From NCBI GenBank assembly GCA_027491735.1, contig JAOZGP010000005.1, positions 1 through 64,000 on the forward strand: a DNA stretch of 64,000 bases. The letters run 5' to 3'. Made by a program: the position numbers and the translations under genes. Below the pieces are notes generated by a model. The model was given only the letters and a program-made list of their open reading frames with translations. It had not been told where the DNA came from and did not search any database. Numbering within the stretch: position 1 is the first letter of the stretch; each line of letters begins with the position of its first letter. The stretch is from Thermoproteota archaeon. Lineage in GTDB: Archaea; Korarchaeota; Korarchaeia; Korarchaeales; Korarchaeaceae. This document shows positions 44,031 to 51,931 of this stretch, in pieces.

Positions 44031-44275
44031 TTAAGAACAGCGAGCGTGAGGTCGCCGCCTGCGGCCGATGGGCGCCGCTCCAATCCCTGCGGGGAATGAC
44101 CCGGATGGGAGCCCCATGCCGTTGGGCTTGACAGCCGTCCATGGCCACATAACCCTGACCCGAGGACGAGGTGGGCTCCCTAAGGAGGTTCCATCGAGGT
44201 CCTGCTGCAGCACAACACGCTATCTGAGCGGAATGAGGCGGCGGGGACAAACGGTAACCCAAAGTCCAGAGCTAG
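44031..44275 (+). ncRNA. Candidate structured RNA, family not recognised
   Basis: The 545-base gap between rps19 and the S-layer-like gene holds one GC-rich stretch preceded by a TATA box. Helices seen by eye: an outer long-range pair CGCCGCCT (44053-44060) with AGGCGGCG (44236-44243), an inner long-range pair GGGAGCCC (44107-44114) with GGGCTCCC (44173-44180), and a hairpin GCGGC/GCCGC (44061-44078). In moderately GC hyperthermophile genomes such islands are nearly always stable RNAs. I looked for the RNase P core sequences and for the SRP helix 8 motif and found neither, so identity is open. The 3' end is approximate. Bases 43830-43998 and 44276-44374 show nothing else. Confidence 0.65.
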
Positions 44276-44374
44276 GGGCAGAAGCACATCTATCAGTCTT
44301 ACTTGGATGGAGTAAAAAGAAATTGGAGCTAGAAGAATTGTGAGGGATGCTTAGAGAGCTGCAAAGCTGTGGTC

Positions 44375-46126
44375 TCAGCCATTCTCCTGGCATTCACGTG
44401 GTATCACTGTTATCGCCTCGTAAGGCACGGTGGAATTGGGGACAAGAGGAGATCTTAATCCCAGGACGAACGCAACATCTGGAAACCCCGATCTTCCAGC
44501 GGCGTAGTATATGAACTCGGTCTTCTCAAAGATCCTCTTGCATAGGGCCAATCCGGCAGCCATGGTTCCATACCTATCGCTTCCTGCTACCACTACGACA
44601 TCTGATCCCCAAGGTCTGCCGTTCGCGTACTCCACAGCCCCAACTCCTGATCCTATCTTGAGTATCAGGGACCTGTCAATGGTGTAGTTGGAGACTCCCC
44701 ACATGGTCGCCAACCTGAGGACGTCGTTCAGATCATAGGACTTTCCTTCACACCTCAGGCCATCTCTTTCTATGGTAGTGTTCAGGTACCCCTTAGCCTG
44801 AAGGTAGTTGACGAGTTCGTTGACCCTCGGTCCTCCTATAAGTATGAGCGTCTTCCCCTGAAGCTCGGGGGATAGCTCTCCATTGACGAACACCTGCCTG
44901 TCGGTATATATCGGAACGACCTTGGAGAACACAGTTCCCGGACTTTTGATCCTGAGAACATCCCTGCCGCCGAGGTACATATACTGAGGCATGGCCACCC
45001 TTAGAACCTTCATCCTCCCGGAGTGATCACAGTTGACAATGTGATCGGTCTTCGCGCACACGTTTAGGAGTGCGTACGCCTTCCCATTGAAGATCTTAAC
45101 CTCACCACGCGACCAGCTTCGGTTACCCTCGAACAGGACGATATAATCTCCCTCAACCCTATATCCCGTGACGTTCTCCCAGGAGTTGGGCAGGTAGTAA
45201 GTGTAGTTGTTTCTATTTGAGCTGAACATCAAAGCTCGGCCGCTCTCTGGCAGCTCAGCGTTAAACAGAGCACTGGAACCCTTTTTCCAGAAATTATATC
45301 CCTCTGGGGGTATCAGGAGAGAGGTGAGCCTGACCTTAATCTCACCCACTGAGACGTTGAAGTCCTCCTTCTCTATGTTGAAAGCCACCAGGCCAGAGAG
45401 CCCATCTCCTTTTATTATGGGTCTCCTGACCACTATAATGCTCCCGGAGATGGGAAACTGGAACCCCCATGCCATAGTTCCTGGGGTTATCCGAGCAGCG
45501 GCGTATATCCAACCTTCTCTCCTCACCAACAGGTTGAGCTCGTAATCACTCGAACTTCTTATGATGACCCTCTGAGCTGATATATTGTACCTGATCCAGG
45601 GCAGGTAGTAAGTGGTTCCGTTCCTCAGCTCCAACCAATCCGTCTTGAAGACAAGCCTCCCGTTCTCCACAATCATGTCTCCTTTCGGCTTAATTCTCTT
45701 TCCTACCAGATAGATGAACTCCTCAGACACTTCAGTCTGTGGGATGATCACACGATCGCCCAACTGATACTCCTCTCCAACTACATGGTTTCCCTGGATG
45801 AGCTCCACTCTATTTCTAGAAAACACTGGCTTAAAGACATCCCCGAACCTTGGGCAGTAGTAAGGATTAGTCGGAAGCTTGGTCAGATTCACGCCCTCAA
45901 GATTCTCTATGCTCTTCGCTATCATGACCGCTGTGTAGAGGTCGGTATAGCTGGCATTCGATCCTATGACTATCACCACATCCGGGGATCCATCAGAATC
46001 CCAGTCCACCGACCCGTTTCTGATGAAAGTTTCGGGAAGGCTTGACAGAGGGGGATGGGCGCTCAAAGCTGCAACGCTCAGGATCAGCATCATGAACAGC
46101 AGAAGAATAACTAAGGCAACCCTCAT
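44375..46126 (-). CDS. S-layer-like surface glycoprotein
   Basis: A 583-residue secreted protein. It starts with a signal peptide (MRVALVILLLFMMLILSVAALS) from ATG 46126. The body has many N-x-S/T sequons and two segments typical of methanogen-type S-layer domains: SPDVVIVIGSNASYTDLYTAVMIA near the N-terminus and KTLILIGGPRVNELVNYL later, followed by SDVVVVAGSDRYGTMAAGLAL. No C-terminal membrane anchor is visible. The longer frame to 46192 starts upstream of the TATA box and is not used. A hydrolase-like role is not excluded, but the repeat of DVV-GS-A patterns favours an S-layer protein. Confidence 0.65.
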   Translation of the reverse strand: MRVALVILLLFMMLILSVAALSAHPPLSSLPETFIRNGSVDWDSDGSPDVVIVIGSNASYTDLYTAVMIAKSIENLEGVNLTKLPTNPYYCPRFGDVFKPVFSRNRVELIQGNHVVGEEYQLGDRVIIPQTEVSEEFIYLVGKRIKPKGDMIVENGRLVFKTDWLELRNGTTYYLPWIRYNISAQRVIIRSSSDYELNLLVRREGWIYAAARITPGTMAWGFQFPISGSIIVVRRPIIKGDGLSGLVAFNIEKEDFNVSVGEIKVRLTSLLIPPEGYNFWKKGSSALFNAELPESGRALMFSSNRNNYTYYLPNSWENVTGYRVEGDYIVLFEGNRSWSRGEVKIFNGKAYALLNVCAKTDHIVNCDHSGRMKVLRVAMPQYMYLGGRDVLRIKSPGTVFSKVVPIYTDRQVFVNGELSPELQGKTLILIGGPRVNELVNYLQAKGYLNTTIERDGLRCEGKSYDLNDVLRLATMWGVSNYTIDRSLILKIGSGVGAVEYANGRPWGSDVVVVAGSDRYGTMAAGLALCKRIFEKTEFIYYAAGRSGFPDVAFVLGLRSPLVPNSTVPYEAITVIPRECQENG

Positions 46127-46152
46127 CTCTTCCCAGTCCCCAATCCCTTTAC

Positions 46153-46164
46153 AAAATATAAAAA
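46153..46164 (-). promoter_or_regulatory. TATA box of the S-layer-like gene
   Basis: Read on the minus strand, tttttatatttt lies 27-38 bases before the ATG at 46126, so the transcript starts close to the start codon with at most a very short leader. The strength of the box suits a highly expressed surface protein. Confidence 0.6.
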
Positions 46165-46199
46165 GGGAGTCATCCCCCAGGGCATGGTCCAATCGATGA

Positions 46200-46586
46200 T
46201 CAGCGAATCATCTCCTCTATCCTCGACAGAAATCGCTCCCGGTCCACTATAAACCTCTCATGGAAGCCCTCGCCGATCTTCTTTCCATTCCAGTAGGCTT
46301 CGACCCTAAATCTGAGCCTCCTACCGCTAACCTCGATAAGCTCAGATATAACCTCTATCTCTGCCCCGAGAGGGGCAGCTTTCAGATGATTGATCTCAAC
46401 TCTGGTTCCCACTGTAGTTTCTCCACTCTCAAGCTTATCCTCAACGCTCCTTCTGCAGGTCTCCTCCATGAAAGCTATCATCGAGGGAGTGGACAAAACG
46501 CTCACATCACCGCTGCCGAGAAAGCTGGCGGTGTGTTCTCTCCCAACCCTGAAGGTCTTCTTGTTCCTGATACCTAGCTTCAACAT
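46200..46586 (-). CDS. Hotdog-fold thioesterase (FlK-like)
   Basis: A 128-residue single hotdog domain. The central helix region STPSMIAFMEETCRRSVEDKL and the strand ETTVGTRVEINHLKAAPLGAEIEV match the fluoroacetyl-CoA thioesterase-like family, with Thr, Glu and His in the positions used for catalysis. It probably hydrolyses a small acyl-CoA, substrate unknown. ATG 46586 follows a GAGGTGG site; the frame runs three codons further. Confidence 0.85.
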   Translation of the reverse strand: MLKLGIRNKKTFRVGREHTASFLGSGDVSVLSTPSMIAFMEETCRRSVEDKLESGETTVGTRVEINHLKAAPLGAEIEVISELIEVSGRRLRFRVEAYWNGKKIGEGFHERFIVDRERFLSRIEEMIR

Positions 46587-46638
46587 GAGCACCACCTCGA
46601 AATCATCTTGAATACTGAAAAGAAAAATTTTGGTGATA

Positions 46639-47235
46639 TCAGAACCGACCTTCTATCACCCTATAGATGGGATGCCTTCTCTTGCTCTCCTCCAGGATCT
46701 GGATCATTAGGGCAACTAAACAAACGATAAATGCTACAATCTCCGTCCAAATCCCATACTCCAGGTGCCATCTTATCCAGATCGGTAAACTTGAGCTCAT
46801 GTTTATTATCCTCTCCATGCGAAGTGGAAGGTCCATGACGAGGGTTCCCATCACAAAGAAAATCAGGGAGGCAGCTACACATCCCAAAGCGGATCCTAGC
46901 CTAACCTTGCTGCCTATTATGCCCCCCCATACAATAAGCAATAGTCCTGTGAAGTGGAGCAACGCTGCCAAGAGGAAGGAGGTTCTCGACAATCCTATCT
47001 TAGCTCTCGAAGTCGTTGGAAAGTAGCCCTGCTCACTGAGCCAGTCCACCATAGAGTAGAACCTCGACAAAGAGGACTTGGGGCTGGCGTGAGTGCTCCA
47101 CCACAGCATCGTAAAGGGGTTCAGGGTTAGCTTCACGTAGCCGTTACTGTTCGGTGTTGATCCTTCGGCGACGAACCATGGAAGGAATGACGCTAGTATT
47201 AGGAGGATCAGCGAAATGACTGCCAGCTTGTTCAT
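46639..47235 (-). CDS. Four-helix membrane protein
   Basis: A 198-residue protein with an N-terminal hydrophobic segment (LAVISLILLILASFLPWFVA), then a loop of about 60 residues likely on the outside, and three further helices near 87-110, 115-135 and 160-180. The end is basic (EESKRRHPIYRVIEGRF) and so probably inside. No recognised domain. Its start is 73 bases from the divergent nadE. Confidence 0.7.
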   Translation of the reverse strand: MNKLAVISLILLILASFLPWFVAEGSTPNSNGYVKLTLNPFTMLWWSTHASPKSSLSRFYSMVDWLSEQGYFPTTSRAKIGLSRTSFLLAALLHFTGLLLIVWGGIIGSKVRLGSALGCVAASLIFFVMGTLVMDLPLRMERIINMSSSLPIWIRWHLEYGIWTEIVAFIVCLVALMIQILEESKRRHPIYRVIEGRF

Positions 47236-47307
47236 CCGGGATTGGGGGATAACCTTCTAAATAAAGGTTGATATCCTATCGATGAGAGGTCCAAGGGAGG
47301 TAATCGC

Positions 47308-48093
47308 TTGAGCTACTCCAAGGTAGCTGAGGTGATAGAGGGATTTATAAAAGGGTTTGTAGTCGGATCTGGAGCTAAAGGATGCGTGATAGGGCTTAGT
47401 GGTGGTCTGGACTCCTCCACTGTAGCTCATCTCCTCGTCAGAGCTCTCAGTAAGGAGAAGGTTCTCGGACTGATAATGCCAATGTCTGGCATTACTAAGC
47501 AGGAGGATCTGGACGATGCAGTCTCTTTGGCGGAAGATCTCGGTATAGACTATAGGATAATGGATATAAGAGAGATCTTTGAGGCATATGCCTCTACGAA
47601 TCATCTCTTCGACGAGAACGACAAGATAGCCAACGGCAACCTTCAGGCTAGAATAAGAATGACGCTCCTCTACTACGCTGCTAATAGAAAGGGCCTTCTC
47701 GTGGCAGGAACATCCGACAGGAGTGAGATACTGCTCGGGTACTTCACCAAATATGGAGATGGAGCCTCCGACTTTATACCGATAGGAGACCTCTACAAGA
47801 CTCAGGTCAGGAAACTGGCGAGGAGCATAGGGGTTCCGGATAAGATAGTGAACAAGCCCAGCAGCCCAGGTCTTTGGATCGGTCAGACAGCGGAGGGGGA
47901 GCTTGGTCTAAGTTATGACATAATCGATAGGATACTGACAGCTCTCTTCGACAAGAAGATGGAGATAAATAAGGCCGCTGAGGATGTTGGAGTGAGCAAG
48001 GAGGTTGTTGAGAGGATCATGGAGATGTGCAGGAACTCTGCTCATAAGAGATCCCTGCCTCCCAAGCCGTCCGTCAGAATTCTCCTGAGGTGA
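47308..48093 (+). CDS. nadE: NH3-dependent NAD synthetase
   Basis: Adenylates nicotinic acid adenine dinucleotide and amidates it to NAD. The PP-loop is GLSGGLDSSTVAHLL (about residues 30-44); NGNLQARIRMTLLYYAANRKGLLVAGTSDRSEILLGYFTKYGDGASD and KPSSPGLWIGQTAEGELG are full NadE motifs. 261 residues, no glutaminase domain, so free ammonia is used. TTG start with GGGAGGT upstream. Confidence 0.96.
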   Translation: MSYSKVAEVIEGFIKGFVVGSGAKGCVIGLSGGLDSSTVAHLLVRALSKEKVLGLIMPMSGITKQEDLDDAVSLAEDLGIDYRIMDIREIFEAYASTNHLFDENDKIANGNLQARIRMTLLYYAANRKGLLVAGTSDRSEILLGYFTKYGDGASDFIPIGDLYKTQVRKLARSIGVPDKIVNKPSSPGLWIGQTAEGELGLSYDIIDRILTALFDKKMEINKAAEDVGVSKEVVERIMEMCRNSAHKRSLPPKPSVRILLR

Positions 48094-48686
48094 ACTTGTT
48101 GAATGAGCTGGAGATTATAGCGGAGGAAGTCAGGAGGTGCAGAAGGTGTTCTCTACACAAGACTAGGAAGAACCCCGTTCCTGGAGAGGGAGCCGAGGAC
48201 GCTGAGATAATGTTCGTGGGTGAGGCTCCTGGAAGGAACGAGGATGAGCAAGGAAAACCGTTTGTCGGAGCAGCCGGTGAGTTCTTGACAGAGCTCATAA
48301 GCATGATAGGGATGACAAGGGACGAGGTCTTCATAACGAATGTAGTTAAATGCAGACCACCTCACAACAGAGATCCCAAGCCCGAGGAGATAGAGGCCTG
48401 TTCTCCCTTCCTGGACAGGCAGATAAAAGCCATATCCCCCAGGATCATAGTTAGTCTGGGAAGGCACAGCACATCATACCTATTCAGAAAGGCTGGGCTT
48501 GAATTCAGATCGATAGGGGCGGTCAGGGGAAGGATTGTTGAGGTTGAGATCTTGGGGCTCAGCGTGAAGCTTCTCCCTACATATCATCCGGCGGCAAGCC
48601 TCTATAATCCAGCTGTGAGGAGCAAGATAGTGGAAGATCTCCTCAAGCTAAGGAGAGAAGGAACTGATCTGACGAAGTACCTCTGA
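48090..48686 (+). CDS. Uracil-DNA glycosylase, family 4 (iron-sulfur)
   Basis: Removes uracil from deaminated DNA. Catalytic motif A is GEAPGRNEDEQGKPFVGAAG and motif B is the TYHPAAS near residue 168. Four cysteines for the 4Fe-4S cluster are placed as in the family: CRRCSLH near residue 17, then C in NVVKCRPP and C in EACSPF. 198 residues. Overlaps nadE by four bases (TTG start). Confidence 0.95.
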   Translation: MNLLNELEIIAEEVRRCRRCSLHKTRKNPVPGEGAEDAEIMFVGEAPGRNEDEQGKPFVGAAGEFLTELISMIGMTRDEVFITNVVKCRPPHNRDPKPEEIEACSPFLDRQIKAISPRIIVSLGRHSTSYLFRKAGLEFRSIGAVRGRIVEVEILGLSVKLLPTYHPAASLYNPAVRSKIVEDLLKLRREGTDLTKYL

Positions 48687-48704
48687 GGAGGTGAGTTCAT
48701 CTTG

Positions 48705-49277
48705 ATGGAAGCGATGGTTCAGCGGGTGATCTCCCTGATAGAAGCAGGGTCATACCCAGCGATAACAGGACTGATGATCCTTGAAAGCGCCTTGATACCC
48801 ATACCAAGCGAGGTCATAATGCCCTTTGCAGGGTTTTTGGTGTCAAGAGGGAAGCTAAACCTAGCTTTGGTTATTCTAAGTGGGACCTTCGGAAATCTGA
48901 TCGGCTCCCTCATAGCTTATCTGCTGGGACTGAGGATCACATGGTCTCCGATAAAGAGGCTTCCCCTGATACGAAGGGAAGCCCTTCGAGCTGAGTGCTT
49001 TATGGCAAAGCATGGGGACATATCGGTTTTCCTCGGGAGGATTATGCCAGGTGTGAGGACCTTCATATCTCTTCCAGCTGGACTGTCAAGGATGAACCTT
49101 CTCAAATTCTCAGCGTACACTCTGGCTGGAAGCATTCCTTGGAATCTCTTTATGACATATTTAGGCATGATTCTGGAGGAGCGATGGAAGATAATATCCT
49201 TCTACCTCGATCCTCTGGCCTTGATTGTGTTCCTGATTATTCTGATATACCTTTTCCTGTGGAGGGATGAAATGTGA
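48705..49277 (+). CDS. DedA-family membrane protein
   Basis: A 190-residue polytopic membrane protein of the SNARE-associated/VTT (DedA) family, which act in phospholipid translocation. Visible motifs: LMILESALIPIPSEVIMPFAGFL, GTFGNLIGSLIAYLLG, and FLGRIMPGVRTFISLPAGLSRM, where the conserved Arg sits. ATG 48705 follows GAGGAGGTGAG. The next gene overlaps its stop. Confidence 0.9.
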   Translation: MEAMVQRVISLIEAGSYPAITGLMILESALIPIPSEVIMPFAGFLVSRGKLNLALVILSGTFGNLIGSLIAYLLGLRITWSPIKRLPLIRREALRAECFMAKHGDISVFLGRIMPGVRTFISLPAGLSRMNLLKFSAYTLAGSIPWNLFMTYLGMILEERWKIISFYLDPLALIVFLIILIYLFLWRDEM

Positions 49278-50035
49278 GGCTGTTCGATGTTCACTGTCAC
49301 CTGGAGGATCCCTCCTTTGATGTTGACAGGGAGGAGGTTATCACACGGGCTGTAAGGGCTGGAGTTCTTCGAATGGTGACCTCGCCACTCGGAAGAGACC
49401 AGGTCCTGAGATCTCTCAAGATCTTTTCCAAGAACGAACATGTGCTGATATCCGCTGGCATGGATCCAAGGGAGTTCATTAGTAAACCTAAGGCCTCGGA
49501 ACTCATCTCTCTCGTGAGGAAGATCGGCGATATGATTGTGGCGATAGGAGAAGTTGGTCTCGACTACAAGATCGCTAGAACCGAGGCTGAGAGGGCGATC
49601 CAGAGGGAGGTATTTCGGGAGTTCATAAGGCTGGCTGACTCCGTGAATAAACCGCTTGTGGTTCACAGCAGATGGGCTCAGAGACCAGTTTTGAGGGTTC
49701 TGGATGAAATGTATGCCGTGGATGTCATTCTACACTCATTTGGGGGGAACGAAACTGACGTCAAGTTTGCTGCTGAGAGAGACTGGTTCATGAGTGTGCC
49801 GACGAGTATCACCTACTCTGCAAACATCAGAAAGGTGGCCAAACTTGTTCCAGACGAGCTTCTTCTTCTTGAGACAGACTCTCCAGTGATGTCTCCTCAT
49901 AGATATGGGAGAAACGAACCAGCAAACCTAATCATCTCAGCGATAGAGATAGCGTCTATCCGGGGAATCAGCACCGACGAGCTATCAGATCTGACCTTCT
50001 CAAACTCGTGTAAGGCCTATAAGGTGGTTTTTTGA
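49274..50035 (+). CDS. TatD-family metal-dependent hydrolase
   Basis: A 253-residue TIM-barrel hydrolase. Metal ligands: DVHCHLEDPSFD (HxH), E in AIGEVGLDY, H in PLVVHSRWAQ and H in ILHSFGG, and D in LLLETDSPVM. TatD enzymes are DNases or tRNA-end hydrolases. GTG start overlapping the DedA stop; followed immediately by a methyltransferase. Confidence 0.92.
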   Translation: MRLFDVHCHLEDPSFDVDREEVITRAVRAGVLRMVTSPLGRDQVLRSLKIFSKNEHVLISAGMDPREFISKPKASELISLVRKIGDMIVAIGEVGLDYKIARTEAERAIQREVFREFIRLADSVNKPLVVHSRWAQRPVLRVLDEMYAVDVILHSFGGNETDVKFAAERDWFMSVPTSITYSANIRKVAKLVPDELLLLETDSPVMSPHRYGRNEPANLIISAIEIASIRGISTDELSDLTFSNSCKAYKVVF

Positions 50036-50829
50036 AGCTTTCATATGGCTTGGACATAATAGGATCCAGAGATACCGGAGCTGTGGCTATAATAAAGCTG
50101 AACTACAGCGGAGATCCTATGGAGATAGCCAAGGAGGTGATTAGCAGATATAAACATGTGAAATCTGTCCTCTTGGAGGAAAGCCCTCGGAATGGTGAGC
50201 TCAGGACCAGAGAACTACAGCTCCTGCTCGGGTCTGAGGACACGGAGGTGATTCACGTTGAATACGGGATGAGGTTGAAGTTGGATCCTAGAAAAGTCTA
50301 CTTCTCTCCGAGAGAGGCTACAGAGAGGCAGAGAATAGCCTCCAAGGTTCTGCCCGGCGAGAGGGTCCTGGTGATGTTTGCTGGAATCGGCCCCTATGCA
50401 ATCGCAGTAGCGAGGAAACAGCCCCTCGTCGAGGAGGTAGTTGGAGTTGAGCTGAACAGGTCGGCTTACGAGTACTTTCTCGAGAACATCAGACTTAACA
50501 GGGTGGAGGGAAAAGTGAAGGCAGTATGGGGGGACGTCAGGGAAGTATGTTCCTCGATGTCCGGACTCTTCGACAGGATCGTCATGCCTCTTCCCAAGGG
50601 GGCATATAGATTTCTGGATCTGGCAATCTCATGTCTTAAAGACGGAGGAGGGTGCATTCATTTCTACTACTGGGGGGGTGAAGATGCTTTCCGGAGAGCC
50701 GAAGAGCTTGTGAGAAGTAAGTCCGAGAGTGAGGGGTTTGAGGTGAGGATAGAGGAGAAAAGAAGAGTGTCCAGTTACTCTCCTCACGTGTGGAAAATCA
50801 GGCTAGACATTCTCCTGAGGAGGATGTAG
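50032..50829 (+). CDS. Trm5/TYW2-like tRNA methyltransferase
   Basis: A 265-residue class I SAM enzyme. The core VLVMFAGIGPYAIAVARK and VVGVELNRSAYEYFLENIRLNRVEGKVKAVWGDVRE is the Trm5/Taw2 form, and the catalytic region reads FDRIVMPLPKGAYRFLDLA, where Trm5 has NPP and the Taw2 branch varies. It modifies G37 (m1G) or transfers aminocarboxypropyl in wyosine synthesis. The N-terminus is short (about 100 residues before the SAM loop). TTG start overlapping tatD. Confidence 0.85.
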   Translation: MKLSYGLDIIGSRDTGAVAIIKLNYSGDPMEIAKEVISRYKHVKSVLLEESPRNGELRTRELQLLLGSEDTEVIHVEYGMRLKLDPRKVYFSPREATERQRIASKVLPGERVLVMFAGIGPYAIAVARKQPLVEEVVGVELNRSAYEYFLENIRLNRVEGKVKAVWGDVREVCSSMSGLFDRIVMPLPKGAYRFLDLAISCLKDGGGCIHFYYWGGEDAFRRAEELVRSKSESEGFEVRIEEKRRVSSYSPHVWKIRLDILLRRM

Positions 50830-50849
50830 CTTCATAGCCCAAAGAAGCA

Positions 50850-50859
50850 TATATATTTT
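50850..50859 (+). promoter_or_regulatory. TATA box before the Cys-rich micro-ORF
   Basis: The stretch tatatatttt is centred about 26 bases before the ATG at 50880, so the RNA would begin almost at that ATG. It may also serve the winged-helix gene at 51000, with the micro-ORF in its leader. Confidence 0.5.
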
Positions 50860-50879
50860 CGGAAGGTTGTGGAGTCACC

Positions 50880-50942
50880 ATGCATCATACATGCTGCTTC
50901 ATATTTTCCTGCCCTAGTTGCGGAGGTAGCACGCAAGCATAA
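50880..50942 (+). CDS. Cys-rich micro-ORF (20 residues)
   Basis: In the 170-base gap between the Trm5-like and winged-helix genes an ATG follows a TATA box and a GGAG sequence. It encodes only 20 residues, with two adjacent cysteines near the start (HTCCF) and a CPxCG zinc-knuckle sequence (CPSCGG) near the end. It may be a leaderless microprotein or a leader peptide controlling the gene that starts 57 bases later. So short a frame can arise by chance, hence the low confidence. Confidence 0.35.
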   Translation: MHHTCCFIFSCPSCGGSTQA

Positions 50943-50999
50943 TCTCATCTTTTTATCTTCCTCCTTTCAATTTTCACTTGGCGACCTCGAGGAGGATTG

Positions 51000-51689
51000 C
51001 TCATGTCAAGCAATGCTGAAAAGAGAGTACAGCTAGAGGAGCTGAGGAACAGAATCGTAGAGGAGTACAAGAGGAAGTATCTTGCCATGATAGATTCTCT
51101 AGAATCTGAATCTGCCTCAAACGTGATCTCCATATCCGTTCGCAAGTTCATGGACTCCATGACTGTCAAGAAGCTGGAGTTCAGGGACAACTTCGTGAGG
51201 GACGTGAAGTTCGCCTTGGGAGATGGGGGGAAGCTCACTGAGAGGGACCTTGAGGTGATAGCTGAGGCCTTCGAGAATCAGCTGAGCGACATAATATCTG
51301 CTGCTATAACATCGATACACGAATCCATAGCTGCTTACTACAAGTTTAACTCGGATACAGTCGCTAGAAAGGCTAGGTCGATTCTCAAGGAGATGCTCAA
51401 TGAGATGATCGATCTAAGGCTGAGAATGTCCGAACTTGAGAAGAGAATGATGAGCCTGAAGGGAATGATCCGCCAGAAATACATGGACAAGGACACCATG
51501 TACAAGGTGCTAGCGATACTGGAGGACAAGGGTCCGATGACCGTCACGGATGTGGCCGCAGAGATAAGAAGATCGGAGACTACTGCCAGGAGATACTTGG
51601 ATGTGCTGGTCAACAAACATTACGTGGCCCGGGACAAGAGAAAGAAGCCTTATGTTTACAAATTTGTTAAAGCCCCGTGGACCGTATGA
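51000..51689 (+). CDS. Coiled-coil protein with C-terminal winged helix
   Basis: A 229-residue protein. Residues about 5-160 are helical and heptad-like, the part around 135-160 (MLNEMIDLRLRMSELEKRMMSLKGMI) being a clear coiled coil. Residues about 163-228 form a winged helix (MYKVLAILEDKGPMTVTDVAAEIRRSETTARRYLDVLVNKHYVARDKRKKPYVYKF). Likely a DNA-binding regulator that dimerises through the coiled coil. The next gene overlaps its stop (ATGA). Confidence 0.75.
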   Translation, partial: LMSSNAEKRVQLEELRNRIVEEYKRKYLAMIDSLESESASNVISISVRKFMDSMTVKKLEFRDNFVRDVKFALGDGGKLTERDLEVIAEAFENQLSDIISAAITSIHESIAAYYKFNSDTVARKARSILKEMLNEMIDLRLRMSELEKRMMSLKGMIRQKYMDKDTMYKVLAILEDKGPMTVTDVAAEIRRSETTARRYLDVLVNKHYVARDKRKKPYVYKFVKAPWTV

Positions 51690-51931
51690 GAGTCAAAGTA
51701 ATCTCCTCTCCTCTTTGCTTGAGGTGCAATGAGATCGTCCTGAGCATAGTAGAAGTATGCAAAAAGCTCGGATTGGAAGTCGAGGAGATATCTTGCTTCT
51801 CGCTGGATGGGTCTAGATTAATGAACGAGTTGAAGATCGAGTATGTGCCTGCCGTAGTCGTCGCTGGAAGGGTTTACTATCCTAGATCTCCAGATGAAGC
51901 GAGGAAATTGATATGCGAGCTGAAGTCCTGA
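51686..51931 (+). CDS. Small thioredoxin/glutaredoxin-like protein
   Basis: An 81-residue thioredoxin fold: VKVISSPLCLRCNEIVLSIVEV with a CLRC redox pair, then KIEYVPAVVVAGRVYYPRSPDEARKLI with the cis-Pro region. It matches archaeal glutaredoxin-like small redox proteins. It overlaps the winged-helix gene before it and the geranylgeranyl reductase after it, so it may supply electrons in that operon; this is inference. Confidence 0.85.
   Translation: MRVKVISSPLCLRCNEIVLSIVEVCKKLGLEVEEISCFSLDGSRLMNELKIEYVPAVVVAGRVYYPRSPDEARKLICELKS

Noticed and set aside
44031-44275. Assigning the GC-rich segment to RNase P or SRP RNA
   Set aside because: I could not find the conserved RNase P core sequences (GGAAAGTCC-like and ACAGAA) or the SRP GGAAGG/AGCAG apical motif on either strand, so I left the family open.
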